Assembly (NCBI GenBank): GCA_964512095.1
Contig: CAZEIH010000010.1
Span: 1 to 64,000 of the forward strand
Reading direction: 5' to 3'
Length of the DNA stretch: 64,000 bases
DNA from: DTU013 sp964512095
GTDB taxonomy: Bacteria > Bacillota > Clostridia > Acetivibrionales > DTU013
Part shown: piece after piece, positions 34,075 to 41,926 of the stretch
Layout: every line of letters begins with the position of its first letter
Numbering within the stretch: position 1 is the first letter of the stretch
The notes under the pieces: generated by a model
What the model was told of the DNA's origin: nothing
The model's database searches: none
The model's input: only the letters and a program-made list of their open reading frames with translations
Translations under genes and position numbers: made by a program

Positions 34075-35385
34075 TTATTGAATAGCTTCCTCCAAAAGGT
34101 CAAGTACCTCCTGGAAGGTGTACCTGTCTTCTGTTGACTGCTGTATGAAGCCTAATATACCATCTATAAGGATTAATGCATGATCTATCTTCTCATTACT
34201 GCCCTTAACATAAGCTCCAATATTTATCAAATCCTCTGAGTCCCTATATATAGCCAATGCTTTTTTAACCTCGGCAGCTGCTGCTTTGTGTTCCTTTGTA
34301 ATAATATCCGGCATAACACGGCTTACGCTTGCAAGCACATCTATGGCCGGATATTGATTCCTGTTGGCAAGTGAACGTGAAAGTACTATATGCCCATCTA
34401 GTATACCTCTGGCGGTATCAGTGACAGGCTCAGTCATGTCATCACCATCTACAAGTACAGTATAAAGTCCTGTAATAGAACCTTTTTCAGAGTTTCCTGC
34501 TCGCTCTAAAAGCTTTGGCATGGCCCCAAACACAGACGGAGTGTATCCTCTGGATACAGGAGGTTCACCAATCGATAGCCCAACCTCTCTCTGGGCCATT
34601 GCAAAACGAGTCAGTGAATCCATAAGCAATAAAACGTCTTTTCCTTGATCTCTATAGTATTCAGCAATCGCTGTTGCGACATAAGCTCCCTTAAGTCTAA
34701 CCAGAGCAGGCTGATCAGATGTGGCAACTACTACCACAGACCTGGACAAGCCTTCCTCCTTTAGATCCTTTTCAATGAACTCCCTTACCTCTCTACCTCG
34801 CTCTCCTATCAAAGCAATGACATTAACATCTGCCTTAGTATTCCTGGCTATCATACCCATAAGTGTGCTTTTACCCACACCACTGCCTGCAAAGATGCCA
34901 ATACGCTGACCTTTGCCTACTGTCAACAGTCCATCAATGGATTTGATTCCAAGAGTTAATGGCTCTGTAATTCGTTTTCTGTTCAATGGATGAGGTGGTT
35001 TATTATCAATGGGATAATATTGCTCAGGTCTGAATGGTTCCTTGTCGTCTATAGGATATCCAAGGCCATCAAGTACACGTCCTGTCAGGTTTTTTCCTAC
35101 ACCTATCTTCAGTATCGTATCGGAAGCCACCACTAGATTGCCTGGGCCGACACCTGCCATTTCTCCAAGAGGCATCAGCAAAACTTTGTTGTCTCTGAAG
35201 CCAACAACCTCGGTCTGTATAATCCTTTTGCCTTTTGAAGCGTGGAGCTTACATAACTCACCGACATCGACCTCAGGTCCATCAGACTCTATTGTGAGGC
35301 CAACTACCTTGGACACGTTGCCGTAGTATTTTAGAAAACTTGATTTGTCTAGTATTTCATGATATTTCTGAAGGCTTATTTGCAC
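34075..35385 (-). CDS. fliI: Flagellum-specific export ATPase FliI
   Basis: The 436-residue ATPase has the P-loop GIFAGSGVGKSTLMG (about 163-177), the GERGREVREFIEKDL signature, Walker B LLLMDSLTRFA and the family motif PSVFGAMPKLLERAG. It forms a hexamer beneath FlhA and drives early steps of flagellar protein export. The Gly/Pro-rich C-terminal domain is complete. It lies between fliH and fliJ. Confidence 0.96.
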   Translation of the reverse strand: MQISLQKYHEILDKSSFLKYYGNVSKVVGLTIESDGPEVDVGELCKLHASKGKRIIQTEVVGFRDNKVLLMPLGEMAGVGPGNLVVASDTILKIGVGKNLTGRVLDGLGYPIDDKEPFRPEQYYPIDNKPPHPLNRKRITEPLTLGIKSIDGLLTVGKGQRIGIFAGSGVGKSTLMGMIARNTKADVNVIALIGERGREVREFIEKDLKEEGLSRSVVVVATSDQPALVRLKGAYVATAIAEYYRDQGKDVLLLMDSLTRFAMAQREVGLSIGEPPVSRGYTPSVFGAMPKLLERAGNSEKGSITGLYTVLVDGDDMTEPVTDTARGILDGHIVLSRSLANRNQYPAIDVLASVSRVMPDIITKEHKAAAAEVKKALAIYRDSEDLINIGAYVKGSNEKIDHALILIDGILGFIQQSTEDRYTFQEVLDLLEEAIQ

Positions 35386-35406
35386 TGTGTCAAAACCTCC
35401 CCGGAA

Positions 35407-36159
35407 TCATCTGCCCTCGTACTCCTCTTTCATTGCCTCCTCAATTTTGTCGAGTCTCGTTCCCGCTCCAGCATCAATGCTTCCAAGAGGCGTTTCAATA
35501 ATGCAGTCACCTGGCTTCATACAACTGTCCGGAATTATTTCCATTGAGTCAGTTCCCTCAGCCATAGTAGCCAACCTATCTCTATTTTCCAACAGGTATT
35601 GACTATCAGTGGGCGAAACCCTTATTATGGCTCCTTTCTTATTGGAGCACTCGGACAGCGCACTACTTACCAGTTGGAGAATTATGTCTCTGTTTGTAGT
35701 TAACTCGGCAGCAGTTGCCTTTCTTGCCACCCTTATAACAAGCTCTACTATGTCAGCTTCCATACCCGCTATTATGCTTCCATATTCTTCAGCCGCACTA
35801 TCTCTTATTTTGCCGGCCTCCTCCAAAATGGATCTGTTTTGCTCAGAGGCTGCCTCCATTCCTTCAGCGTAGCCTCTCTGCCAGGATTCCTCGGCAATAT
35901 CTGCTGCTTCCTTCTCAGCTTTCAGCCGGGCCTCTTCCAGCAATTTGTCAGCTTCCATACCTGCTTCCTTCAAAAGAACCTCACATTTTCGCCTAGCTCT
36001 TTCCAGCAGTTCTTCTGGATCGGTAGGCTCATATTGAAGGTCTTCATTTTCTTCCAAATCTTCATCAGTGTTGCTAAAATTTTGAGGAGGATCCGGTACC
36101 CTTATCTGATATGGCCTTCCATAAGTAACTTGATTATTTTTAAAGACCTTGTTATACAA
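35407..36159 (-). CDS. fliH: Flagellar assembly protein FliH
   Basis: The 250-residue protein has a coiled-coil middle rich in Glu/Lys/Ala (ELLERARRKCEVLLKEAG onward). Its C-terminal domain resembles the V-ATPase E subunit (EADIVELVIRVARKATAAEL, then CIIETPLGSIDAGAGTRLD). It holds FliI at the C-ring and regulates its ATPase. Its start overlaps fliG by eight bases. Confidence 0.92.
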   Translation of the reverse strand: MYNKVFKNNQVTYGRPYQIRVPDPPQNFSNTDEDLEENEDLQYEPTDPEELLERARRKCEVLLKEAGMEADKLLEEARLKAEKEAADIAEESWQRGYAEGMEAASEQNRSILEEAGKIRDSAAEEYGSIIAGMEADIVELVIRVARKATAAELTTNRDIILQLVSSALSECSNKKGAIIRVSPTDSQYLLENRDRLATMAEGTDSMEIIPDSCMKPGDCIIETPLGSIDAGAGTRLDKIEEAMKEEYEGR

Positions 36160-37174
36160 TTATTTCATCACCTCCGCCTCTGGAAATGACAATCTCACCT
36201 GCATCCTCAAGCTTTCTAATGATATTGACTATCTTTTGTTGGGCTTCCTCAACATCCTTTAGTCTTACAGGACCCATAAATTCGATATCCTCCCTAATCA
36301 TTTCAGAAAGCCTCTTGGACATATTTGAATAGATAACCTTTTGCACTTCATCCGTAGCACCCTTAAGTGCTATTGCAAGCTGGTTGTTCTCAACATCCCG
36401 CAGGAATCTCTGAATAGCACGGTTGTCCAATGTAAGGATATCCTCGAATACAAACATCCTCTTCCTTATCTCTTCTGCTAAATCTGTATCCTCTATCTCC
36501 AGTGTTTCCATAATGTATTTTTCTGTTCCTCTGTCTACCGTATTAAGTATATTGACAATTGACTGTACTCCACCGGCTGCAGTGAAATCCTCTGTAACAA
36601 GGGATGACAGGTTCTTTTCCAGTATACGCTCAACTTCCTTTATGACCTCAGGTGAGGTCCTGTCCATAACAGCAATACGCCTTGCAACATCAGCCTGTTT
36701 GTCCTGTGGAAGGGCTGCCAATACCACCGATGCCTGCTGTGGCTTTAGATATGCCAGTATTAAGGCTATGGTCTGAGAATGTTCTTTTTGAATAAAATTC
36801 AGCAGTTGTGCCGGATCAGCTTTCCTAACAAATTCAAAGGGCCTTACCTGAAGAGACACTGTCAGCTTGTTGATGACATCCAATGCCTTTTGCGTACCAA
36901 GTGCTTTTTCAAGAATTTCCTTTGCGTAACCAATACCACCCTCGGCAATATATTCCTGAGCAAGACATATTTGATAGAACTCTTCCATGACCCTTTCCTT
37001 TTCTTCGGGGGAAACAGTTCTAATATTAGCTATCTCAAGTGTTAGCTGTTCTATCTCCTCTTCCTTAAGATGCTTGAAAATCTCAGCTGATTTTTCAGGC
37101 CCCAGTGATATTAACAGCATTGCCGCTTTTTCGCGGCCAGATCTATCGGATTTTATACCCACTGACCTTGCCAT
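36152..37174 (-). CDS. fliG: Flagellar motor switch protein FliG
   Basis: The start is the ATG at 37174 (MARSVGIKSDRSGREKAAML), with GGAGAGG nine bases upstream; a TTG 18 bases earlier lies inside that ribosome site. The 340-residue product has the N-terminal MS-ring-binding domain, the middle domain with EHSQTIALILAYLKPQQAS (about 130-148), and the C-terminal torque domain. The charged helix in that last domain is LDNRAIQRFLRDVENNQL. All parts are complete. Confidence 0.95.
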   Translation of the reverse strand: MARSVGIKSDRSGREKAAMLLISLGPEKSAEIFKHLKEEEIEQLTLEIANIRTVSPEEKERVMEEFYQICLAQEYIAEGGIGYAKEILEKALGTQKALDVINKLTVSLQVRPFEFVRKADPAQLLNFIQKEHSQTIALILAYLKPQQASVVLAALPQDKQADVARRIAVMDRTSPEVIKEVERILEKNLSSLVTEDFTAAGGVQSIVNILNTVDRGTEKYIMETLEIEDTDLAEEIRKRMFVFEDILTLDNRAIQRFLRDVENNQLAIALKGATDEVQKVIYSNMSKRLSEMIREDIEFMGPVRLKDVEEAQQKIVNIIRKLEDAGEIVISRGGGDEIIV

Positions 37175-37201
37175 ATAAATAAACCTCTCCAATCACTAGC
37201 A

Positions 37202-38782
37202 TTAACCATCCCATTCGTCAGATAGCCAGTTTCTCAGAAGCTGCGCCACGGAATCAGGCTTTTGCTTCACAAACTTATCAATTTGCTTTTTAATCTCAGA
37301 TCTTTCTTCAAGCTCTATTTCCGGTATTTGTTCATCATAGTCCGGTACAGCAAATTTCGGACTACCTGCAAGAGGTACTGGGATAGCCTCATCACCTCTG
37401 TTTTTCTTTCGTGGAATGCCAACTATCAGCATACCAACTATTAACAGAACCATAATGGCAAAGAACCCATAATCTCTAACCAGTTCTCTAATAATGTCCG
37501 CAGCCATTTCTTCCACATCTTCTTTTGGTAAAAGCTTGAGTTTATTCACTGATATGTTTCTTACAGGTATCCCTGTAGCCGTACTGGCGGCAGTTTTTAT
37601 TTCGGTTATGAAATCATCTCCCAGCCTCGTGTCGTCGGGAACCTTGTGACCATACCACAAAGAAATCGCCAAGCCAGATTCATTAGTAATCATTTTCCCT
37701 GTGGCCTTTTCATGCTCACTTATTTTTTCATCATACCCGTAGTTGTACTCTTCCTGGACATTGGAATAATCGGAGCTTGAGCCATCTCCAGTCTGATACC
37801 CCTGTGCGTTAGTCTCACCTGGGTTAGTACCAATGCCCGGCTCTCCTCCTTCGGTACCGTTTTTCACTCTTTCCTCAGCAGTACTGCTACTTATTACTGC
37901 GCCGCCATCCATCCCTTCCGGGTTAGTTATAGTTTTTATTTGTGATTTTTCCTTGTCAAAATCCAAAATTACATTGGCTACAACTCTGAATGTGTCAAAA
38001 TTGTCGAATTGTCCTCCGCTAAAATAATCAACAACCTTTTGCTCCAACTCGGTTTCCCTCTTTTTTCTTAACTCCTCTTGACTGTTGGCTGCACTTATGG
38101 AATTGTCTCCCGATGTGATGTTGAGTATATTACTATTATTATCTATTACAGTAACATCGTTGGGATCAAGATTTTCAACACTTCTAGATACAAGCATCAC
38201 AATGCCTTCAACCTGGGACGATGTCAGTGTTTTATTAGGCCTGACCATTACATTAGCAGTTGGTCTGGGCGCTTGAGAGCTTGCATTTAAAAATATAGAG
38301 GATTCCGGCGTTGCTAGAGTAACAGCAGCTTCATCAATGTTATCAAGCATCTCTAGCTTTGATTCCAGGTCGGATACCTTTTGATGCTTCCAGATATGCT
38401 CCTTGTCCTGCTGGGTTGTTGTTATTCCGATGCTGGAGATAGCATCCTCGAAGGTAAAGCCCTCTCTTGGATAACCTGCCTGAGCCAGCACAATCTGGGC
38501 TTTATCATTATCCTTTTGGTCGATTACGATGCTTGTGCCGTTGCTTTCAGCTTCATTCCAGATGCCATTATCGTTGAGGATACCTATCATTTCTCCTACC
38601 TGCTTTTTGTCTGCATTTGCAAAAAGGACAATTCTATGAGGCCTGGTCAGCACAAAGATAGAAATACTTATAGCTACTACAACAATAGCTGATGTAATAT
38701 ATAGACGTGTTTTTTGAGATTTTTCTAAACTGCCCCAAAATTCCTTTAATTGATCAAGATACTTTTTTATGAAGTCCGGCAC
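37202..38782 (-). CDS. fliF: Flagellar MS-ring protein FliF
   Basis: The GTG at 38782 is the start, preceded by AAGGTGG. The 526-residue protein has two membrane helices (about 26-46 and 443-462) flanking a periplasmic-side ring-building domain. Its motifs are AGYPREGFTFED and AAVTLATPESSIF, and an acidic flexible region (about 270-330) lies between them. The C-terminal tail (IDKFVKQKPDSVAQLLRNWL) binds FliG. FliF forms the basal-body MS ring. An unusual 254-bp region separates it from fliE. Confidence 0.95.
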   Translation of the reverse strand: MPDFIKKYLDQLKEFWGSLEKSQKTRLYITSAIVVVAISISIFVLTRPHRIVLFANADKKQVGEMIGILNDNGIWNEAESNGTSIVIDQKDNDKAQIVLAQAGYPREGFTFEDAISSIGITTTQQDKEHIWKHQKVSDLESKLEMLDNIDEAAVTLATPESSIFLNASSQAPRPTANVMVRPNKTLTSSQVEGIVMLVSRSVENLDPNDVTVIDNNSNILNITSGDNSISAANSQEELRKKRETELEQKVVDYFSGGQFDNFDTFRVVANVILDFDKEKSQIKTITNPEGMDGGAVISSSTAEERVKNGTEGGEPGIGTNPGETNAQGYQTGDGSSSDYSNVQEEYNYGYDEKISEHEKATGKMITNESGLAISLWYGHKVPDDTRLGDDFITEIKTAASTATGIPVRNISVNKLKLLPKEDVEEMAADIIRELVRDYGFFAIMVLLIVGMLIVGIPRKKNRGDEAIPVPLAGSPKFAVPDYDEQIPEIELEERSEIKKQIDKFVKQKPDSVAQLLRNWLSDEWDG

Positions 38783-39036
38783 TGCTTCACCACCTTGTAA
38801 CTTGTATTTATCATTTGTAAACTGCCTTAATCACAATGTACATACGGCGCCCAGCATCTGAAAATCATATTGATACTTGCCACCTCATTATAACACTTCG
38901 GTTCAAAGAAAATTTTTCGTTTGTAGAAAAATCTTCTTGCTTCAGCAGTGTTTCAACGAGGCGGGAGATATGCTCACCGCCTGAAATGCGAATCGGCACC
39001 CGCCACCTATAGAGGTAGGGGACATATATCGCTTCG
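38783..39036 (-). other. Structured 254-bp region between fliE and fliF, unexplained
   Basis: Genes in this operon are otherwise close together, so the gap is unusual. On the minus strand it holds three stems. One is an ACCT/AGGT palindromic stem (about 39004-39016). A GGCGGG/CCCGCC pairing (38961-38966 with 39000-39005) encloses 33 bases. An 11-bp stem GAAGATTTTTC/GAAAAATTTTC has a 7-base loop (38908-38936). A frame of about 55 codons runs without stops through the region (reading VPYLYRWRVPIRISGGEHIS), but no start codon with a ribosome site is seen. A TATAAT-like sequence lies at about 38888-38893. It may be a repeat element, a decayed gene or a structured RNA. Confidence 0.5.
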
Positions 39037-39351
39037 TTATATTTGCATTCTCATAATCTCACTGTAAGCATCCAATACCTTGTTTCTGATTTGCATTGTA
39101 AATTGAAGCGCTATATCTGCTTTTTCGGCAGCCAAAAACACCTGATGAATATTATCCGTCTTACCAGCTGCAAAATCATCAGCCAAATCCTGTGCACCTA
39201 TCAAAAGGTTATTCGTATTATCAAGAGCCTGTTTAAAGTAATCTGAAAAGGGAATTGTCATGCCACCTTGGGCTTCACTACCCTCTTTAGTCTCAAAAAT
39301 GGAACGCGTTGGCGCCAGTGAACCGATAGTACCAATCTTATCAATCGCCAT
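39037..39351 (-). CDS. fliE: Flagellar hook-basal body protein FliE
   Basis: The start is the ATG at 39351 (MAIDKIGTIGSLAPT), with GGAAGG about eight bases upstream. The 104-residue protein has the FliE ending LAAEKADIALQFTMQIRNKV followed by LDAYSEIMRMQI. FliE joins the MS ring to the rod. It lies after flgB-flgC as in other Firmicutes. The upstream spacer contains a tandem repeat. Confidence 0.93.
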   Translation of the reverse strand: MAIDKIGTIGSLAPTRSIFETKEGSEAQGGMTIPFSDYFKQALDNTNNLLIGAQDLADDFAAGKTDNIHQVFLAAEKADIALQFTMQIRNKVLDAYSEIMRMQI

Positions 39352-39371
39352 TTTGTACACCTTCCTTTATC

Positions 39372-39449
39372 CTTTTGCCTTTAACATCTGCCTTTGCCTT
39401 TTGCCTTTGCCTTTTGCCTTTGCCTTTTGCCTTTGCCTTTATCATCTGC
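39372..39449. repeat. Tandem repeat of a 13-bp TTGCC-rich unit between flgC and fliE
   Basis: A 13-base unit (TGCCTTTTGCCTT) is repeated about three to four times between 39389 and 39441. The near-copies CATCTGCC (39385-39392 and 39443-39450) flank it, suggesting a duplicated larger block. On the transcribed strand it reads AAAGGCAAAAGGC, purine-rich and resembling repeated weak ribosome sites before fliE. Copy number may vary between strains. Confidence 0.85.
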
Positions 39450-39885
39450 CTATTTCAAGTGCTTTCATTGCTAGGCTCTTGGTCGTATTTATTGTAGTTA
39501 CATTTGCTTCATAAGCCCTTGTCGCCGATATCATATTAACCATTTCAGTTACAACGTCAACATTTGGCATTTGCACATATCCCTCATTATCAGCATCAGG
39601 ATGCCCGGGATCATATACACGTTTTAGAGGACTTGTGTCCTCTACTATCCTTGATACCTTTACTCCCTTTGCCAGATATCTCTGCCTGCTGCTTTCAGAT
39701 AAATACTGGGAAAAAGGTATACCCTGGGAGCTTTCTTCAAATACTACAAGTCTTCTTCTATAAGGTGTGCCATCTTCTGTCCTTGTGGTATTTGCATTAG
39801 CGATATTCTGGGAAATAGTATCCATACGGAGTCTTTGTGCCGTAAGCGCCGAAGCGCCGACATCAAGCGCGCCAAAATAACTCAT
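39442..39885 (-). CDS. flgC: Flagellar rod protein FlgC
   Basis: The 147-residue protein has the rod-family N-terminus (LDVGASALTAQRLRMDTISQN, read across about 6-26) and C-terminus (TEMVNMISATRAYEANVTTI). With FlgB it forms the proximal rod. It begins three bases after the flgB stop. Its 3' end abuts the tandem repeat. Confidence 0.94.
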   Translation of the reverse strand: MSYFGALDVGASALTAQRLRMDTISQNIANANTTRTEDGTPYRRRLVVFEESSQGIPFSQYLSESSRQRYLAKGVKVSRIVEDTSPLKRVYDPGHPDADNEGYVQMPNVDVVTEMVNMISATRAYEANVTTINTTKSLAMKALEIGR

Positions 39886-39888
39886 ACA

Positions 39889-40299
39889 TTATCTCTTCCC
39901 TTCATTTATTACTGACATAATCCTGTTGTAGCTGCCGTTTATACTCTGTACAAGTGCATTATAACGTATATCATTTTTCGCAAGAGAGGCCATTTCAATT
40001 TCAATATCAACATTGTTTCCATCAAGGCGAACACTTAGATTCTTTTGATCTTTGTTAATTCTAATTTTTTTATTGTCGATGCTTTTGCCAATCTGTAAAT
40101 GTTTGCTAGTGGTGGTATTGCCTTTGAAACCACTCTTATTGGTCGCACTGTCGAGATATTCTTCGAAAGCTACCGTTGACCTCTTATAGCCTGGAGTATC
40201 GACATTTGCTATGTTCTGAGCGATTACTTCGTTGCGTATCCACGTAGCATCTAGTGTTTTTTCTCGAAGCTGCAGATGGTTTGTAAGTTTACTAAACAC
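39889..40299 (-). CDS. flgB: Flagellar rod protein FlgB
   Basis: This 136-residue protein is the first gene of the fla/che operon. The rod N-terminal motif is TWIRNEVIAQNIANVDTPG (about 19-37), followed by FEEYLDSATN; the C-terminal part is MASLAKNDIRYNALVQSI. It forms the proximal rod with FlgC. AAAGGAGA precedes the start. The operon promoter lies about 140 bases upstream. Confidence 0.94.
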   Translation of the reverse strand: MFSKLTNHLQLREKTLDATWIRNEVIAQNIANVDTPGYKRSTVAFEEYLDSATNKSGFKGNTTTSKHLQIGKSIDNKKIRINKDQKNLSVRLDGNNVDIEIEMASLAKNDIRYNALVQSINGSYNRIMSVINEGKR

Positions 40300-40440
40300 T
40301 CAGATCGTCTCCTTTGTATGTATATTGCGCTACAAACAATTATGCTCATATATATATTTCGACACAATATACTGTTTTCCTTTAGTATTATCATGGAATA
40401 AAACAGCATACAGACATAATATTCCACGCTTCTTCCATAA

Positions 40441-40469
40441 ATTTTATCATAATAAATCGATAATTACAA
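40441..40469 (-). promoter_or_regulatory. Probable sigma-A promoter of the fla/che operon
   Basis: On the minus strand TTGTAA (40464-40469) and TAAAAT (40441-40446) are spaced by 17 bp, about 142 bases before flgB. The 303-bp gap between trmFO and flgB is AT-rich and holds no gene. Other weak AT-rich boxes exist, so the exact start point is uncertain. The long leader may carry further control. Confidence 0.55.
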
Positions 40470-40602
40470 CAACATAATGTGGCCTCGGTAAAGTTATGAC
40501 AACATATTGTAGAGAAATGCAATTGAATTGTAATCTATAAAACATCAATGTAAGTGTTTAACTTTAATGTTTTCAACACTCCCATAACATTATTGCATAG
40601 TG

Positions 40603-41907
40603 TCACATTTTATACTTTTCTATGTGTTCTAAGGCAATATTGGCCATTATTAGATACTTTTCCTTTTTACTCTTAAATCTTTGAGAAGGAGTAGTAATGA
40701 GACCGAAACTGGCATTCATTGGCTGAAGCTTTCTAGTAGAATTGCCAGATACATATGCTGCCAATGATCCAATGGCAGTTTCTCTAGAGAAGATAAGTGG
40801 CTTTTCACCCAAACACTGCAATGCTGAATTTGTACCTGCCACAAGGCCAGAAGACGCTGACTCAACATATCCCTCTACCCCTGTTATCTGCCCTGCAAAA
40901 TACAAATTCGGTCTTGAAATCATCCTGTAGGTCGCATCAAGAAGCCCCGGCGAATTTATATATGTATTGCGATGCATCACACCATATCTTGCAAATTCAG
41001 CATTTTCAAGGCCCGGTATTATTCCGAAAACTCGTTTTTGCTCAGGCCACCGCAGATGTGTTTGAAACCCAACAATATTGTATAGTGTAGCTTCTTTGTT
41101 GTCTTGGCGTAGCTGTACGACGGCATACGGCTCAACTCCAGTGGCTGGATCTGTTATTCCTACCGGCTTGAGAGGTCCGTAACGCAATGTATCATATCCA
41201 TTCATAGCCATGCTTTCGACAGGCATGCAACCGCTGAACAATTTGGTTTTTTCAAATGAGCGCATAGGTACTGTTTCCGCACCCACCAATTCGTTGTAGA
41301 ATTTACTATATTGCTCCCTGTTCATTGGACAGTTGATGTAGTCATCACCGCCTTTTCCGTAACGTGAAGCTCTAAAGGCTTTGGTCATATCAATGGACTC
41401 ATATGTCACTATGGGAGCCGCAGCATCATAAAAATATAAGCTGTCCTTGCCTGTGAGAGAAATGATGTATTCTGTTAATGCTTCCGTGGTCAAAGGTCCT
41501 GTAGCAATTATCGTAATACCGTCTCTTGGAGCCTCAGTAACTTCTTCTTTGTAAATAGTTATATTGGGATGGTTAGTAATTTTCTCTGTGACTGCTTTAG
41601 AGAATCCTTCTCTGTCGACTGCCAGAGCGCCTCCAGCAGGAATTTTAGTATCGTCAGCACACTGCATAATTAGTGAGTCCAGACGGCGCATTTCTTCCTT
41701 TAGAAGGCCAACTGCATTTTCTAGCCGGTCAGCTCGTAATGAATTACTGCAAACCAACTCGGCAAATGTATCCAGACTATGAGCTGCAGACCGTTTGTGC
41801 GGCTTCATTTCGTATAGCCTGACCTTAAGTCCTCTTTGGGCCGCCTGCCAGGCCGCTTCACTGCCCGCCAGCCCAGCCCCGATCACATTTATATATTGAT
41901 TCACCAA
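40603..41907 (-). CDS. trmFO: tRNA (uracil-54-C5)-methyltransferase, folate/FAD-dependent (TrmFO)
   Basis: The 434-residue flavoprotein has an N-terminal FAD-binding motif (INVIGAGLAGSEAAWQAAQRG, read across about 6-26), the TrmFO signature VCSNSLRADRLENAVGLLK and the second motif GQITGVEGYVESASSGLVAG near the C-terminus. It forms m5U54 in tRNA using methylene-tetrahydrofolate. In Bacillus trmFO is followed by codV-hslVU-codY before flgB; here it runs directly into the fla/che promoter region. It starts 19 bases after topA. Confidence 0.95.
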   Translation of the reverse strand: MVNQYINVIGAGLAGSEAAWQAAQRGLKVRLYEMKPHKRSAAHSLDTFAELVCSNSLRADRLENAVGLLKEEMRRLDSLIMQCADDTKIPAGGALAVDREGFSKAVTEKITNHPNITIYKEEVTEAPRDGITIIATGPLTTEALTEYIISLTGKDSLYFYDAAAPIVTYESIDMTKAFRASRYGKGGDDYINCPMNREQYSKFYNELVGAETVPMRSFEKTKLFSGCMPVESMAMNGYDTLRYGPLKPVGITDPATGVEPYAVVQLRQDNKEATLYNIVGFQTHLRWPEQKRVFGIIPGLENAEFARYGVMHRNTYINSPGLLDATYRMISRPNLYFAGQITGVEGYVESASSGLVAGTNSALQCLGEKPLIFSRETAIGSLAAYVSGNSTRKLQPMNASFGLITTPSQRFKSKKEKYLIMANIALEHIEKYKM

Positions 41908-41926
41908 TACCGGATTTCCTCCTAAA

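Noticed and set aside
39372..39449. CRISPR-like array
   Set aside because: The units are 13 bases and contiguous with no unique spacers; it is a simple tandem repeat.
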